In this document: one piece after another, positions 44,649-54,004 of the stretch | Layout: every line of letters begins with the position of its first letter | Numbering within the stretch: the first letter of the stretch is position 1 | Source: Lachnoclostridium phytofermentans ISDg | Lineage (GTDB): Bacteria; Bacillota; Clostridia; Lachnospirales; Lachnospiraceae | Assembly: GCF_000018685.1 (NCBI RefSeq) | Contig: NC_010001.1 | Location: 450,001-514,000, forward strand | Direction: 5' to 3' | Length of the DNA: 64,000 nucleotides | The notes under the pieces: model-generated | Seen by the model: only the letters and a program-made list of their open reading frames with translations | Told to the model about the DNA's origin: nothing | Databases searched by the model: none | Position numbers and translations under genes: made by a program

Positions 44649-47018
44649 ATGCAAAAACAAAGCATGGAAAACCAAGGGGAAGTTGTCCAATCGAAAAGCG
44701 TACTAAGGAGGGAAGTCACGAGGAGGCAAGCGATAAAGACAATCGGTACCGGGGGACTTTTGATTGCCTGTGCGCCTTTTTTGTTTGGAAAAACTGCATC
44801 TGCCGCTTCAGGTAAGGACAAGGAGGTTAAAGGTGTTAAGGATGTCCTTTCTTTGACAGATGTAGAATCCTTAAAAAGACTGACCAAGACAGAACGAAAG
44901 GACGGAATGATAGTTAATTTACTAGGATACTATGGGGCAGGAGATGGCGGACAAAAATCATTGGTTTATCTTTCTAAGAGTAAGGAAAAGGAGAATGGAG
45001 GAACTGTTCACCATCCAAACGATGGGGTAGGGGCATGGCATGTACTACACGATGGGATTGGACAGTTTCGTTGGTTCGGTATCTTTGATGAAAGTATTCC
45101 TGCGGATCATGCACTTGATTCCCTTGTAAATGATGAATCTTTTCATCGAATTGAAGCAAGCAGTGACTTGTTGTTGATTAAAAGACATGTCTTTCATCAA
45201 AGTAACCTGGAACTGGATTTTCAAAATCACATTATGTACACCTATGGTGCAGAGAATGCAAACAGGGATAATCCGTTCGCCGCAATGATGTTTTTCCAAG
45301 GTGTTAAGGTAGGAAGTCCGATTACTGTCACGTTACCTTATGTAAGAAATGAGAATGGTACACTGATGCAAACAGATTTCAGTGAAGATTCTGATTATCT
45401 TTATGTCGGTAACAACAAAAAGTTTGCAGAAAATGAGTGGTATTATGTTGAGACTGATGTACGTCCGATGGAGGAGGTACCAGGACGTTTACCAATCGGT
45501 GGTGGCAGCAGTGATAAAGAGATACAAAAGCTACTTCGCGTAACCAAAGTAGGAAAGAGTGCCAGTGATACCGAATATGTGGCATTTAACTACCTAAATG
45601 CATGGCCGCTTAAGTCTAAACGTAAGATTACTTACCAAAAGATAGAACCTGTATTTCATGTAAATGTAAAGAATCTAAAATTTGAGGGACAGGGTCACTC
45701 TGATACTACAGGAACCAGCCCAGTGGCTCACGAATTTTGCGTAGATTGTAACATTACGAATATTCAGGCAACAAAGGTATTCTGGCCGCTTAACCTTCGC
45801 AGATATTGTACTCAATATGAGGTCAGGGATTGTCTTTTAATAAATCCGGAAGAAGTGACTTTAGGTGGTACTGGATACTTGATACAACAAATAGGATGTC
45901 TGTATGGTAGTGTTATAAATTGCAAAGCTCATAATGTGAGACACCTTAATGATTTTACTGGATGTGCTTATTCACTCGTAGAAAATTGCCATTGTACCGG
46001 TGATGAGAATGGAGCTTTTGTTACACATGGGCAGTACGATCATGATTTAACATACATAGGAAACTCTGGATTCTTAAGCTTTGCAAACAGTGCTTTAAAT
46101 GCCAAGGATTCTCATACTTGGGGTGGATTTCACAAGAGAATTGTAGTGAAAAAGCATCAGGCTCCCAGAGTGGTTTTTGAAAATAAAATGAATCGTGTAA
46201 TTGATATGACATTAGAGGATTGCTATGTGTACCGAAACACGGAACGATATGGCGGCAATGGAGGTTCTGTTTGGGCAAATGTCGATGGACTTGTTATGAG
46301 AAACTGTGTGTTAATGGGGCCATTAGCATTAGGAGAGGATTCTTCCATGTCTCATCGACCAACCATAATTGAAGGATGCACCATACATATGTTAGATGGA
46401 CATTACCTTACCAGACATCGCGGAAGCACCTATGAAGTAGAAAGGGACATCACTTTTAAGAATTGTGTATTTAAAAATATCGGGCAAAACTTTATTGTCA
46501 AAGGCGAGACGATTCGTTTTTATGATTGCCATTTCTATGCGGATCCAAATGCTCCAATCAGCAGGCTGAATGTGGAATCAAAACATGTAATAATATCTGG
46601 CGGTGGGTTCCATAATGTTTGTTTTGCTTTTGATAAAGGAGGTACGACAACTGAGGCTGTAGGGGATCAGAGTTTGGTGGTATGCGGTGGTGCAGTCATG
46701 GAAGGAAACAATGCAAGCGGTGCATTGATTGATATAAAAAATAATGCACGTGTAAGATTGGATTTTTCCCAAGCAGAGTTTGCTCCTGGGTATCAGATGA
46801 AAATGATATCACATACTCCGGAGGATGGAACAGTTTCTACAGGAACCTTAAGCTTGCAGATGCAAGGTACAACACTGAAAGGGACAGAACTTAGTATTTC
46901 GGAATCCTCCTTAGGAAAGGATTCCTATATCATGGTGCAGTCGTGTCTATTAAAAAATAGCAGACTTGATTTACCAAGCGGAAGTCAATGCTTAGTGATG
47001 AATAATCTGACCCTATAA
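44649..47018 (+). CDS. Tat-exported right-handed beta-helix protein (candidate glycan lyase/hydrolase)
   Basis: A 789-residue protein. It has a twin-arginine signal: n-region with TRRQAIK at 24-30, hydrophobic stretch 31-46, and a possible signal-peptidase site after TASA (about 49-52). LIAC at 38-41 also resembles a lipobox, so a Tat lipoprotein is possible. The mature part is rich in short beta strands and turns typical of a pectin-lyase-like beta-helix (about 150-780). A very conserved block around residues 400-480 (GGTGYLIQQIGCLYG, HLNDFTGCAYSLVENCH, GAFVTHGQYDHDLTYIGNSG) is shared with the protein at 57971. The conserved His, Asp and Glu there may be catalytic. Substrate and reaction are unknown. 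The SD is AAGGAGGT. It lies downstream of the AraC-type regulator, and the Tat genes end the same locus. Confidence 0.88.
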   Translation: MQKQSMENQGEVVQSKSVLRREVTRRQAIKTIGTGGLLIACAPFLFGKTASAASGKDKEVKGVKDVLSLTDVESLKRLTKTERKDGMIVNLLGYYGAGDGGQKSLVYLSKSKEKENGGTVHHPNDGVGAWHVLHDGIGQFRWFGIFDESIPADHALDSLVNDESFHRIEASSDLLLIKRHVFHQSNLELDFQNHIMYTYGAENANRDNPFAAMMFFQGVKVGSPITVTLPYVRNENGTLMQTDFSEDSDYLYVGNNKKFAENEWYYVETDVRPMEEVPGRLPIGGGSSDKEIQKLLRVTKVGKSASDTEYVAFNYLNAWPLKSKRKITYQKIEPVFHVNVKNLKFEGQGHSDTTGTSPVAHEFCVDCNITNIQATKVFWPLNLRRYCTQYEVRDCLLINPEEVTLGGTGYLIQQIGCLYGSVINCKAHNVRHLNDFTGCAYSLVENCHCTGDENGAFVTHGQYDHDLTYIGNSGFLSFANSALNAKDSHTWGGFHKRIVVKKHQAPRVVFENKMNRVIDMTLEDCYVYRNTERYGGNGGSVWANVDGLVMRNCVLMGPLALGEDSSMSHRPTIIEGCTIHMLDGHYLTRHRGSTYEVERDITFKNCVFKNIGQNFIVKGETIRFYDCHFYADPNAPISRLNVESKHVIISGGGFHNVCFAFDKGGTTTEAVGDQSLVVCGGAVMEGNNASGALIDIKNNARVRLDFSQAEFAPGYQMKMISHTPEDGTVSTGTLSLQMQGTTLKGTELSISESSLGKDSYIMVQSCLLKNSRLDLPSGSQCLVMNNLTL

Positions 47019-47115
47019 TAAAATGACGATAAATTAGTTATGCACAAGTATGCTTCAAGGAATGTAGGAAACAAATCGAAAATGTATAAAGATTGTATTA
47101 GGAATGGAGGTTTAC

Positions 47116-48111
47116 ATGAATAGAAAGTCAAATAAATTGCATGTAATAAATCGAGTAATAGCCTTATTAGCTATGTTATGCATTGTAACTGGGCTTTTTG
47201 GAAATCAGGTATCTGCTGCAAAAGTAACAATAGCAAAGGAATTAAAAATCGGGCAATATGTTACATTTGGAACCTATAATAAGGAGCCTATTCTTTGGAG
47301 AGTTATTGATCTGGACAAAGGGGGAAATCCATTGCTCTATGCAGAAAATATTCTAACCTATAAGGCTTTTGATGATCAGCTATGGGTTGCCAATACTGCA
47401 AAGAACTATGGAAACAATTACTGGGCATCCAGTGATTTACGAGCGTGGCTAAATGGTGTTGGTGATGAAATCGCTTATGATGCATCTGGTGCACCGAAGT
47501 CCGGGACTACAAAGGATGGGTGGAATGCCTATGATGAGGAACAAGGATTTTTAACAGAGTTTACCAAAGAAGAACAGGATGCGATTGTGTTAATGAAACA
47601 TAAGCAATTGATTGATGAGGTAAATAGCACTGCATCTTCTGTTGAGAACAAGGATGCTAAATTGCACCGCTATGAGAGTAATATAAAGGATTGTTTAACA
47701 AACTATGAGGTAGCAAGATATTTAATCACAGAAGAAAAGGTATTTTTACTAGACATTAAAGAATTTTACACCTTGGTATATCAAGCTGGTTTTCCAGTAA
47801 TAAAAGAACCAACAAAGAGTGCGAAAGAAAAAAATGAAGCCAAGAGTACTCTAGCATTCTCTCCCTATTGGCTTAGGACACCTCGCGCGAGTTATGCAGA
47901 AGAGACTGCAGATCCTAAGTATGGCGGGGTATCTGCAAAACCGGATGGAGCGAGTGTTCGGGTGGTGTACGGAAAAGACTACATCCTTGCAAAAGATGCT
48001 TATGATGGAAGTGTTGGTGTAATACCAGCCTTATATTTAGATAAGGATTATGTGTTATCCCAGGGGAATGGCACAGTAACTTCTCCATATCATAACCAGA
48101 GAAAAAAATAG
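47116..48111 (+). CDS. Secreted DUF6273-domain protein
   Basis: A 331-residue protein with a Sec signal peptide (hydrophobic 14-28, cleavage after VSA near 34). The mature protein has the DUF6273 pattern: KIGQYVTFGTYNKEPILWRVIDL (about 44-66), a SSDLRAWLNG segment (about 112), and the C-terminal SPYWLRTPRA and VIPALYLDKDYVL. DUF6273 modules occur in secreted clostridial proteins and are related to formylglycine/sulfatase-modifying or C-type-lectin-like folds. A carbohydrate-binding or surface role is a guess. ATG 47116 has GGAGGT 5 bp upstream. It lies 97 bp after the Tat beta-helix gene and is probably co-expressed with it. Confidence 0.82.
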   Translation: MNRKSNKLHVINRVIALLAMLCIVTGLFGNQVSAAKVTIAKELKIGQYVTFGTYNKEPILWRVIDLDKGGNPLLYAENILTYKAFDDQLWVANTAKNYGNNYWASSDLRAWLNGVGDEIAYDASGAPKSGTTKDGWNAYDEEQGFLTEFTKEEQDAIVLMKHKQLIDEVNSTASSVENKDAKLHRYESNIKDCLTNYEVARYLITEEKVFLLDIKEFYTLVYQAGFPVIKEPTKSAKEKNEAKSTLAFSPYWLRTPRASYAEETADPKYGGVSAKPDGASVRVVYGKDYILAKDAYDGSVGVIPALYLDKDYVLSQGNGTVTSPYHNQRKK

Positions 48112-48148
48112 GAGAATGAGGAATATAGCAGTATTAAAAAGATAAAGA

Positions 48149-48190
48149 AAGTGCCATCAGAGAATAAAAATAACTTCACTGGTGGCACTT
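48149..48190. terminator. Terminator between convergent genes
   Basis: AAGTGCCATCAG pairs with CTGGTGGCACTT (one G-U pair), followed by CTCC. It separates the DUF6273 gene from the divergent block. Confidence 0.75.
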
Positions 48191-48253
48191 CTCCATAGGT
48201 GAAAGATAAATTCGTTTTATTTCAAAATTCAGATGATAAAATATATCTTATTT

Positions 48254-49144
48254 CTATCCATCCAAGCGCAGATTTCCTATTGTGATTTCTTCTCCCGTAT
48301 TGATTGCCTTCTCAAGTGCCTCCAATAATAAGACGGGACGAAGAAGGCTGTCAAAGTCCTCTGGCATCTGTCCTTTTTTAAGTGCATCCACGTATTTTTG
48401 AAAGCCTTGACGATAGACAGTTGAGATGTTTATAGGGTGAGTGATTACCTTGTCTCCGGAGTATATAGTTGCAAAGAATTCAGAAACTTCTGCAAAATGT
48501 ATTGTTACTGCAAAATCCTCGTATTTAAAAAGTGCAATCAAATTACCACAGTGTACATCGGTTTTCACGCTGATTGGATTTTTACCAAAGATCGTAGTCA
48601 TTATTTCAATAGCATGACCTCCATAAAAATAGATACCTCCATAAGGACTTACTAATTCTCCGGGAAAATTAAAATTTGCAGAGATAACAGATTGATTTTG
48701 GTGCAAATGTTGAAATTCTTGTTGTAAGGTGAGTACATCCGGACAATATTTGCAGGTGGAACCACCAGCGAGGAGAGTATTATTTTTTTTTGCTGCATCA
48801 ATCAAGTGGATAGCTTCTGACGGAAGAATGGTAAAGGGCTTATCCACCCAGGTTGGGATACCAGCTTCAATAAATGGCAGTGCATGCTTATAGTGCAGAT
48901 TACCATGTCGAAATACTACCATAACGGCATCTACATGAGAGAACATATCTATTGGGTGTTCCACAATTGTATCAATCTGACCTTCTCTGGCAACCACCTG
49001 CGTCCTTTCTTTATCAAGCCCATAAATAGAAGTTACCCGAACATCATCATAAAGATAATTACCTGCCTCATCTGGCAGGTTTGCAAGCTTCGAGAATGCC
49101 AATGCATGAGAGTTGTCGGAGCCTAGAATACCGATTCGTATCAT
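48254..49144 (-). CDS. Gfo/Idh/MocA-family oxidoreductase
   Basis: A ~296-residue NAD(P)-dependent sugar oxidoreductase. The Rossmann dinucleotide motif is IRIGILGSDNSHA (2-14). The conserved DKPF motif (VDKPFTILPSEA) lies at about 104-115, and the C-terminal beta-sheet domain contains the GGHAIEIM region (about 185). GxxGxDNSH replaces the usual GxGxxG, as seen in a subgroup of this family. It starts at ATG 49144 (AAAGGACG upstream). It is the last gene of the minus-strand block and probably oxidises a sugar or sugar acid from the imported glycan. Confidence 0.87.
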   Translation of the reverse strand: MIRIGILGSDNSHALAFSKLANLPDEAGNYLYDDVRVTSIYGLDKERTQVVAREGQIDTIVEHPIDMFSHVDAVMVVFRHGNLHYKHALPFIEAGIPTWVDKPFTILPSEAIHLIDAAKKNNTLLAGGSTCKYCPDVLTLQQEFQHLHQNQSVISANFNFPGELVSPYGGIYFYGGHAIEIMTTIFGKNPISVKTDVHCGNLIALFKYEDFAVTIHFAEVSEFFATIYSGDKVITHPINISTVYRQGFQKYVDALKKGQMPEDFDSLLRPVLLLEALEKAINTGEEITIGNLRLDG

Positions 49145-49305
49145 AATGTTAACGTCCTTTCTATAGAAATAGAACAATTATAATAACCAATTACAAAAGC
49201 CTCTAATTATGTATAGAAAAGAGTCTTATGAATTAGCGTAGGGAAAATGAAGAGTGTATAATTTTATCTCTTAACTTAGATTTAGATAAACAGTCCTGAT
49301 TCTAT

Positions 49306-50217
49306 CTAAACGTTAATAAACACAATAGCAAGTACTCCTAGAAGGATACCAATTTTACCACGGTTAGATAACTTCTCTTTAAAAAATAGCGTTGAAATTA
49401 TGGTAATGCCGAGGATAATACTGCCTTGTACGAGTGGAAACAGATAACTGCTGGGAATTTTCCCTGCTAAGCTTGTTAATAGCAAATTTCCAAGTAGAGA
49501 ACCTGCTGCTAAGAACAAGATTGGTAATAAGTTAGTTTTTAGTTGCTTTACAGAGGATGAGGTCGTGATTTTTACCTCGCTTGCCTTTGACTTAGCAACC
49601 GGATAAGCAATAAAGTAGCAAAGAGAAGCAAAGGCAAATCCAAGGAGTATTAACCCAGAAGCTTCCGTGCCGTGTTGAAGCTGTTGATGAAGTTTTTGAA
49701 CAATAGCAAGGCAACCATTACCTATAAACGTGAGAATACAATAAAAGAGCCATTGCTTTTTTTGTTTTCTATGAGTGGGGGAAACAGCTTCCTTTTTTGA
49801 TTCTTTTGTAACATTAAGGAAGTAAAATGCCATCAGGAATAAAATGATAGCAATAAGGAGCGTCCACCGAAGTTCTTCTTTCAAAAAGAGAAGACCAAAA
49901 AAGGTAGGAAGCAGCATGCTAGAAGAAAAGTAGAATGCTGTGTAGGAAAGGGGGCCGCTGTTAATTGCCAGATTATAAAATAATATGGTAAAAGCAAATA
50001 AAAATCCAAAAAGAATACCAAACAAAATCGTGTTCTTACTTAGAGAAAAGGATTCCCTGGAGAACAATAAAAAGAAACTCATTCCGATACCTGCCACGAG
50101 TGTAAATACTCCATGGACCAGCATTTTTTGCGGAAGCGTATCTGCTTTCACAAACTTCATTGAGACTGATTGCAAGATGAAAAAGGTGATACTTAAAACC
50201 AAAAGTAGAGTTATCAT
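49306..50217 (-). CDS. DMT-superfamily transporter (EamA-like)
   Basis: A 303-residue protein of ten hydrophobic helices in two EamA-type halves, with Lys-rich loops between helices 5 and 6 (KESKKEAVSPTHRKQKK, about 138-154). DMT proteins move small metabolites. In this gene block it could export or import an intermediate of the pathway. ATG 50217 has GGGAG upstream. The sequence is less conserved than its neighbours, so no substrate is inferred. Confidence 0.85.
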   Translation of the reverse strand: MITLLLVLSITFFILQSVSMKFVKADTLPQKMLVHGVFTLVAGIGMSFFLLFSRESFSLSKNTILFGILFGFLFAFTILFYNLAINSGPLSYTAFYFSSSMLLPTFFGLLFLKEELRWTLLIAIILFLMAFYFLNVTKESKKEAVSPTHRKQKKQWLFYCILTFIGNGCLAIVQKLHQQLQHGTEASGLILLGFAFASLCYFIAYPVAKSKASEVKITTSSSVKQLKTNLLPILFLAAGSLLGNLLLTSLAGKIPSSYLFPLVQGSIILGITIISTLFFKEKLSNRGKIGILLGVLAIVFINV

Positions 50218-50300
50218 AAAAACTCCCATCTATGCTCTTTAGCACATATTAATAAAGTTGTTTCAAAAACATTTTTCTTAAATAGTTCTTTTCATTTCTG

Positions 50301-51620
50301 TTAAATTTCTTCTTCCTTCTCTTTTAGCAGCGTATTCCATAGTAAGATATAATCCTCTTTTTTCTTTCTAGGAGAAGCACTTTTAATCTCTTTTGCGATG
50401 GAAGCTTCTTTAATCAGAAGATCAATTACAGTCATTGCCATTAGCTTTGCTGGTACTAGATAAGCGAGCTCTACGTCCTCTACATGAAAATCACAGCTGT
50501 GTAAATCTCCTGAAAATCCGCTGATGGTTGGTTGAATCACAGGAAGCAGATAGGATAAATCACCGGCGTCTGTACTTCCACAGAAAGGGAGATTTTCCTC
50601 CACAGTCACATTTGGAAGCAGTTGGGTAGCATTTTTTGAAAAGATACTGCTCAATCTAGTATTTTGCATCAGTGGGAGATAACCGGCAGAGTCTGTAATA
50701 TCCACGTCAGTACCGATGGCATAGGAAGCACCTTTAATCGCACGATTCACTTTAGTATTCGCTGCTTTTATGGCCTCAATGGAAGCAGCTCTTACGTAGC
50801 TTTCCATCGTAACTTCACTAGGAACCGTATTTACTAAATCGCCACCTTTGGTGATAATCGGATGGACTCTGACCGAATCACAATCGCGGAAGGTTTCTCT
50901 TTGGGCGTGAATTGCTGAAATCGCGAGAGTTGCAGCATTTAATGCATTCACACCATCCCATGGGGCACCGCCTGCATGTGCTTCCTTTCCGAGAAATCGA
51001 ATGTTTTTCCCTATAAATCCAGTAGAGTGGCTGTTGATGGAGATGTGAGGTTTGCTTTGATTGGTTTCACTATGTACCATAAGAGCCATATCAACATCAT
51101 CAAAGACACCCTCTGCAATCATTTGCTGCTTTCCGCCAAAGTAGGAGATAAGTCCATCTTGTTTTAACTGGCTGCGATATCCAAGTTCAATATATTCTTC
51201 TGCAGGTGTAGCAAGAAAACATACATTACCATCCAGCGCGTCTTTAACTGCCGAAAGTCCAATAGCACAGCCAATCATAGCGGCAATCTGGGCGTGATGG
51301 CCGCAAGCATGTGCAGCACCGGTTTGCTTGTCTGCAAAGGGATGTTTTGGTGAGATCACAGCATCCAACTCACCCATAACAGCAATGGTAATCGGAGTAG
51401 CTGTGTAATTTTTTTCTTTCAGATATCCTCTCCATCCGGTAAGACCAACATTTGTAATATCCTCTAGACCTAGCTCCTCCCATATCTGCTTTACAAGATT
51501 GCTGGTGTTATGCTCTTTATAGCCTAATTCCGGATTGCGAAAAATTTCCTCACCAATGGAAATAATTTTATTACTATGCTTTGTAATGGCATCCAGTGCT
51601 TTGATTTTTATTAAATTCAT
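50301..51620 (-). CDS. M20-family amidohydrolase (AbgB-like)
   Basis: A 439-residue zinc peptidase/amidohydrolase. The first metal-site motif is GELDAV with the upstream ITIAVM strand (about 78-88), the second is HACGHHAQ (about 104-111), and the catalytic Glu pair is TPAEEY (about 138-143). A dimerisation lid domain follows (about 190-320). The family cleaves N-acyl or p-aminobenzoyl-glutamate-type amide bonds. In a glycan locus it may remove an N-acyl or amino-acid substituent from a sugar. It starts at ATG 51620 with GAGGT upstream. A double hairpin precedes it. Confidence 0.9.
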   Translation of the reverse strand: MNLIKIKALDAITKHSNKIISIGEEIFRNPELGYKEHNTSNLVKQIWEELGLEDITNVGLTGWRGYLKEKNYTATPITIAVMGELDAVISPKHPFADKQTGAAHACGHHAQIAAMIGCAIGLSAVKDALDGNVCFLATPAEEYIELGYRSQLKQDGLISYFGGKQQMIAEGVFDDVDMALMVHSETNQSKPHISINSHSTGFIGKNIRFLGKEAHAGGAPWDGVNALNAATLAISAIHAQRETFRDCDSVRVHPIITKGGDLVNTVPSEVTMESYVRAASIEAIKAANTKVNRAIKGASYAIGTDVDITDSAGYLPLMQNTRLSSIFSKNATQLLPNVTVEENLPFCGSTDAGDLSYLLPVIQPTISGFSGDLHSCDFHVEDVELAYLVPAKLMAMTVIDLLIKEASIAKEIKSASPRKKKEDYILLWNTLLKEKEEEI

Positions 51621-51639
51621 TCATGTTTACCTCATTTCT

Positions 51640-51732
51640 GCACACGAATAAATGGTGTGCTTTTCTGCTCAACACAAGTTTATGATTGCGTTGCAATCAT
51701 AAACTTGCTCAGTGAAAGATTTTTCTTTCACT
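51640..51732 (-). repeat. Three-hairpin array between the aldolase and M20 genes
   Basis: GCACAC/GTGTGC (51640-51660), CAAGTTTATGATTGC-GTT-GCAATCATAAACTTG (51675-51707, perfect 15-bp stem) and AGTGAAAGA/TCTTTCACT (51711-51732). Read in the direction of transcription, the order and stem sequences parallel the array at 20044. Confidence 0.75.
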
Positions 51733-51778
51733 CTATTAATATTGAAGCTCGTCTTATGGAAACATTCTTTTTACTATT

Positions 51779-52831
51779 TTACTTTGCCAAAAAGCTTTTC
51801 ACAAATTCATCATCCGTTAGATGTGGATACATACTTTGTACTCGATGGATTTCTTCCAGTTGATTTTTTGATAATACTTCCTCTTCATCTAGACACCAGA
51901 TACCTTCCATAAGTCCTTGTTCCATCAAAATCTCATGAACGCCTGGGATACAGCCAGCGAAGTTATTCGCAACATCAAAGAAGGCTCCATTACAGTCGGT
52001 TACTTCAATTGCTAAGGAGAGTAAATCGCTTGGTATCATAGATTCTGTTTGATATTTCTTAAGTTCAGAAAATTGCTTTACTACGTTATTTGTCCACAGT
52101 GACCAGTGGCCAAGTAAGCCGCCAACAAAACGTTTTTCCACTTGCTTTCCATCCATCGTAAAGCGATATGGGGTAAGCAAATCTACAACGATATTATCAT
52201 CATTACCGGTGTAAAGAGCAATCTCATTACTTCTCTTTGAGGCAGCGACTCCACGAACAAGGTCAATGGTTTGATAACGGTTAAAGGAAGCACATTTGAT
52301 AGCTACTACATTCGGAGTATCTGCAACAGCCCTCCAGTATTCATAGGAAAGGCGTCTTCCGCCACAAGCTGTCTGTAAGTAAAAGCCAATGACAGGTAAT
52401 ATGGCTGCAACAGCCTGTGTTCTTTCAATAAGGTATTCTTCACTCTCTTCTGATAAACCACCAGGGCTGAGTAAAACGGCGTCATAGCCAAGTGATTTCG
52501 CAAGTTTTGCTTCACTAACTGCTTGTTCTGTCCTTCCGCAAGCACCGGCAACTCGGATAATCGTCTTCCCGGTCTCTTGTTCGTATTTTGTGATTTCTTC
52601 TGCCGCGACCTTAAGTACTGGTTCCAATAAATTTATTTCCGGCTTTCTGATTTCAAATTGGGTAGTATGTACTGCAACTGCTACACCGCCAACCCCGGCG
52701 TGAAGATAATACTTCACTAGTTTTCGCTGACCTTCCTCATAAAAGGTTCGATCGCTATGGAGTGTGAGTGGAATAGCTGGAATTACGGTACCTTCCTTTA
52801 AATTATGGAGAGCGGTTTCCTGTCGATTCAT
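51779..52831 (-). CDS. DapA/NanA-superfamily aldolase-like protein
   Basis: A 350-residue class I aldolase/dehydratase of the dihydrodipicolinate-synthase superfamily. The TIM-barrel begins GTVIPAIPLTLHSD (about 14-27), a Tyr lies in IGFYLQTACGG (about 147-157), and the probable Schiff-base Lys is in VVAIKCASFNRY (about 175). It has a longer C-terminus than DapA itself. Members condense or cleave 2-keto acids, often releasing pyruvate from sugar-acid intermediates. It is translationally coupled to the epimerase gene (TAATG overlap), so the two act in one pathway. It is not the lysine-biosynthetic DapA. Confidence 0.88.
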   Translation of the reverse strand: MNRQETALHNLKEGTVIPAIPLTLHSDRTFYEEGQRKLVKYYLHAGVGGVAVAVHTTQFEIRKPEINLLEPVLKVAAEEITKYEQETGKTIIRVAGACGRTEQAVSEAKLAKSLGYDAVLLSPGGLSEESEEYLIERTQAVAAILPVIGFYLQTACGGRRLSYEYWRAVADTPNVVAIKCASFNRYQTIDLVRGVAASKRSNEIALYTGNDDNIVVDLLTPYRFTMDGKQVEKRFVGGLLGHWSLWTNNVVKQFSELKKYQTESMIPSDLLSLAIEVTDCNGAFFDVANNFAGCIPGVHEILMEQGLMEGIWCLDEEEVLSKNQLEEIHRVQSMYPHLTDDEFVKSFLAK

Positions 52832-53847
52832 TAGAAATTCCCCTTTCTTTCTTCAAAATGTGTTGGTTTTCCAAGAGAACGGCCACCTGATAGTATCCAT
52901 TCTGCCTGCCAGTCAATTAACGTGTTGATAGAAACGGTTGGATAACCAAAAAGTTCAGTCATCTTACTGGCATTGTTTAAGTAAGCAGTAGAAGACTCTT
53001 CACCAACAAAACTTACCTCTTTACCAAGTTTCTTTGCTAATTTTAGGGCAGTTTCTTTGACACCAATGGTTTCCGGTCCTGTAACATTTAAACGGAATAC
53101 AGAACTGTCGGCATGAAGTAGAAGTCTTATTGCCACTTCATTAGCATCTCCCTGCCAGATACAATTAAAGCAAGGACTCTCTAAGGAAATAGGGCGATCA
53201 TTCATAATATTCTCTGCGATATCATAAAGCACGCCATAACGGAGGTCAACCGCATAGTTTAATCGGTAAATGGCAAGTTTGGTTCCATAAGTATTTGCAC
53301 CGTACTCAAAGATACGTTCTCTGGAAAGGCTTGACATTGCATATTCGCCAACTGGTTCCGGATGAGTTTCTTCCGTAGCACCTCCACTATAAATTGCAAC
53401 CTTTGGATAAATATTTCCAGTGGAAAATACAACGATACGGCTGTCTTTAAAGTGTTCCATAACATGAGAGGGAACGGTTGCATTCATTGCCCAGGTTTGA
53501 TACTCATTTCCGTTCGTACCGAATTTTTTTCCTGCCATATAGATAATATTTTCTACTTTTGGAAGAGATGCAATTGCTCCCGGCTCCAGTAAATCAGCAG
53601 AAATCATTTCTATCTGATGGTCGCTAAGGAGCTTTTTCACAATCGGATCGCTAAAACGTGATACCGCAATAATTCGTTTGGTTATACCGGCACTCTCGCA
53701 AGCGCGTTTTGCTAGCAAGCTAAGTGTAGGCCCCATCTTACCTCCGGCGCCAAGAATCATAATGTCTCCGGTAATCTTTTTCATATCTTCAATCAGCGCA
53801 CTTGACGGATTGGTCAATAAGGTATCTAATCTTTCTTCAGTCCACAT
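52831..53847 (-). CDS. NAD-dependent epimerase/dehydratase family protein with an atypical active site
   Basis: A 338-residue extended SDR. The cofactor motif is GAGGKMGP (about 33-40) and a Ser is present in VVFSTGNIYP (about 139-148). Where the SDR catalytic YxxxK is expected the sequence reads EYAMSSLSRERIFEYG (about 168-183), that is YAMSS, so the Lys is missing. It may be a dehydrogenase or epimerase with another general base, or a non-redox member. It is the first gene of the minus-strand operon. The SD is AAGGAGG and a promoter lies at 53929-53957. Confidence 0.85.
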   Translation of the reverse strand: MWTEERLDTLLTNPSSALIEDMKKITGDIMILGAGGKMGPTLSLLAKRACESAGITKRIIAVSRFSDPIVKKLLSDHQIEMISADLLEPGAIASLPKVENIIYMAGKKFGTNGNEYQTWAMNATVPSHVMEHFKDSRIVVFSTGNIYPKVAIYSGGATEETHPEPVGEYAMSSLSRERIFEYGANTYGTKLAIYRLNYAVDLRYGVLYDIAENIMNDRPISLESPCFNCIWQGDANEVAIRLLLHADSSVFRLNVTGPETIGVKETALKLAKKLGKEVSFVGEESSTAYLNNASKMTELFGYPTVSINTLIDWQAEWILSGGRSLGKPTHFEERKGNF

Positions 53848-53928
53848 AGGAACTCCTCCTTAGAATTTTCTTTCATCAAGACAGTAGATTCGTTATGTCC
53901 TAGTTTCTATTGCCTTTTGTGTAGCTTT

Positions 53929-53957
53929 AGTATAGAAGACTATGAAAACACAGTAAA
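53929..53957 (-). promoter_or_regulatory. Promoter of the divergent catabolic operon
   Basis: On the minus strand: TTTACT (53957-53952), 17 bp, TATACT (53934-53929), about 80 bp before the epimerase start. Confidence 0.5.
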
Positions 53958-53990
53958 TTGCCAGTATTTAAGCCTAAGGTAACAAAGTAT

Positions 53991-54004
53991 AAAGTTTAAA
54001 CTTT
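53991..54004. promoter_or_regulatory. 14-bp perfect palindrome in the divergent control region
   Basis: AAAGTTTAAACTTT lies between the divergent epimerase and ABC-permease operons, 34 bp upstream of the minus-strand -35 box. It is a candidate operator for the locus. A possible plus-strand -10 (TATAAT, 54119-54124) has no good -35. Confidence 0.4.

Noticed and set aside
51779..52831. Lysine-biosynthetic dapA
   Set aside because: The protein is longer than DapA, and it is coupled to an SDR epimerase within a sugar locus rather than to lysine genes.
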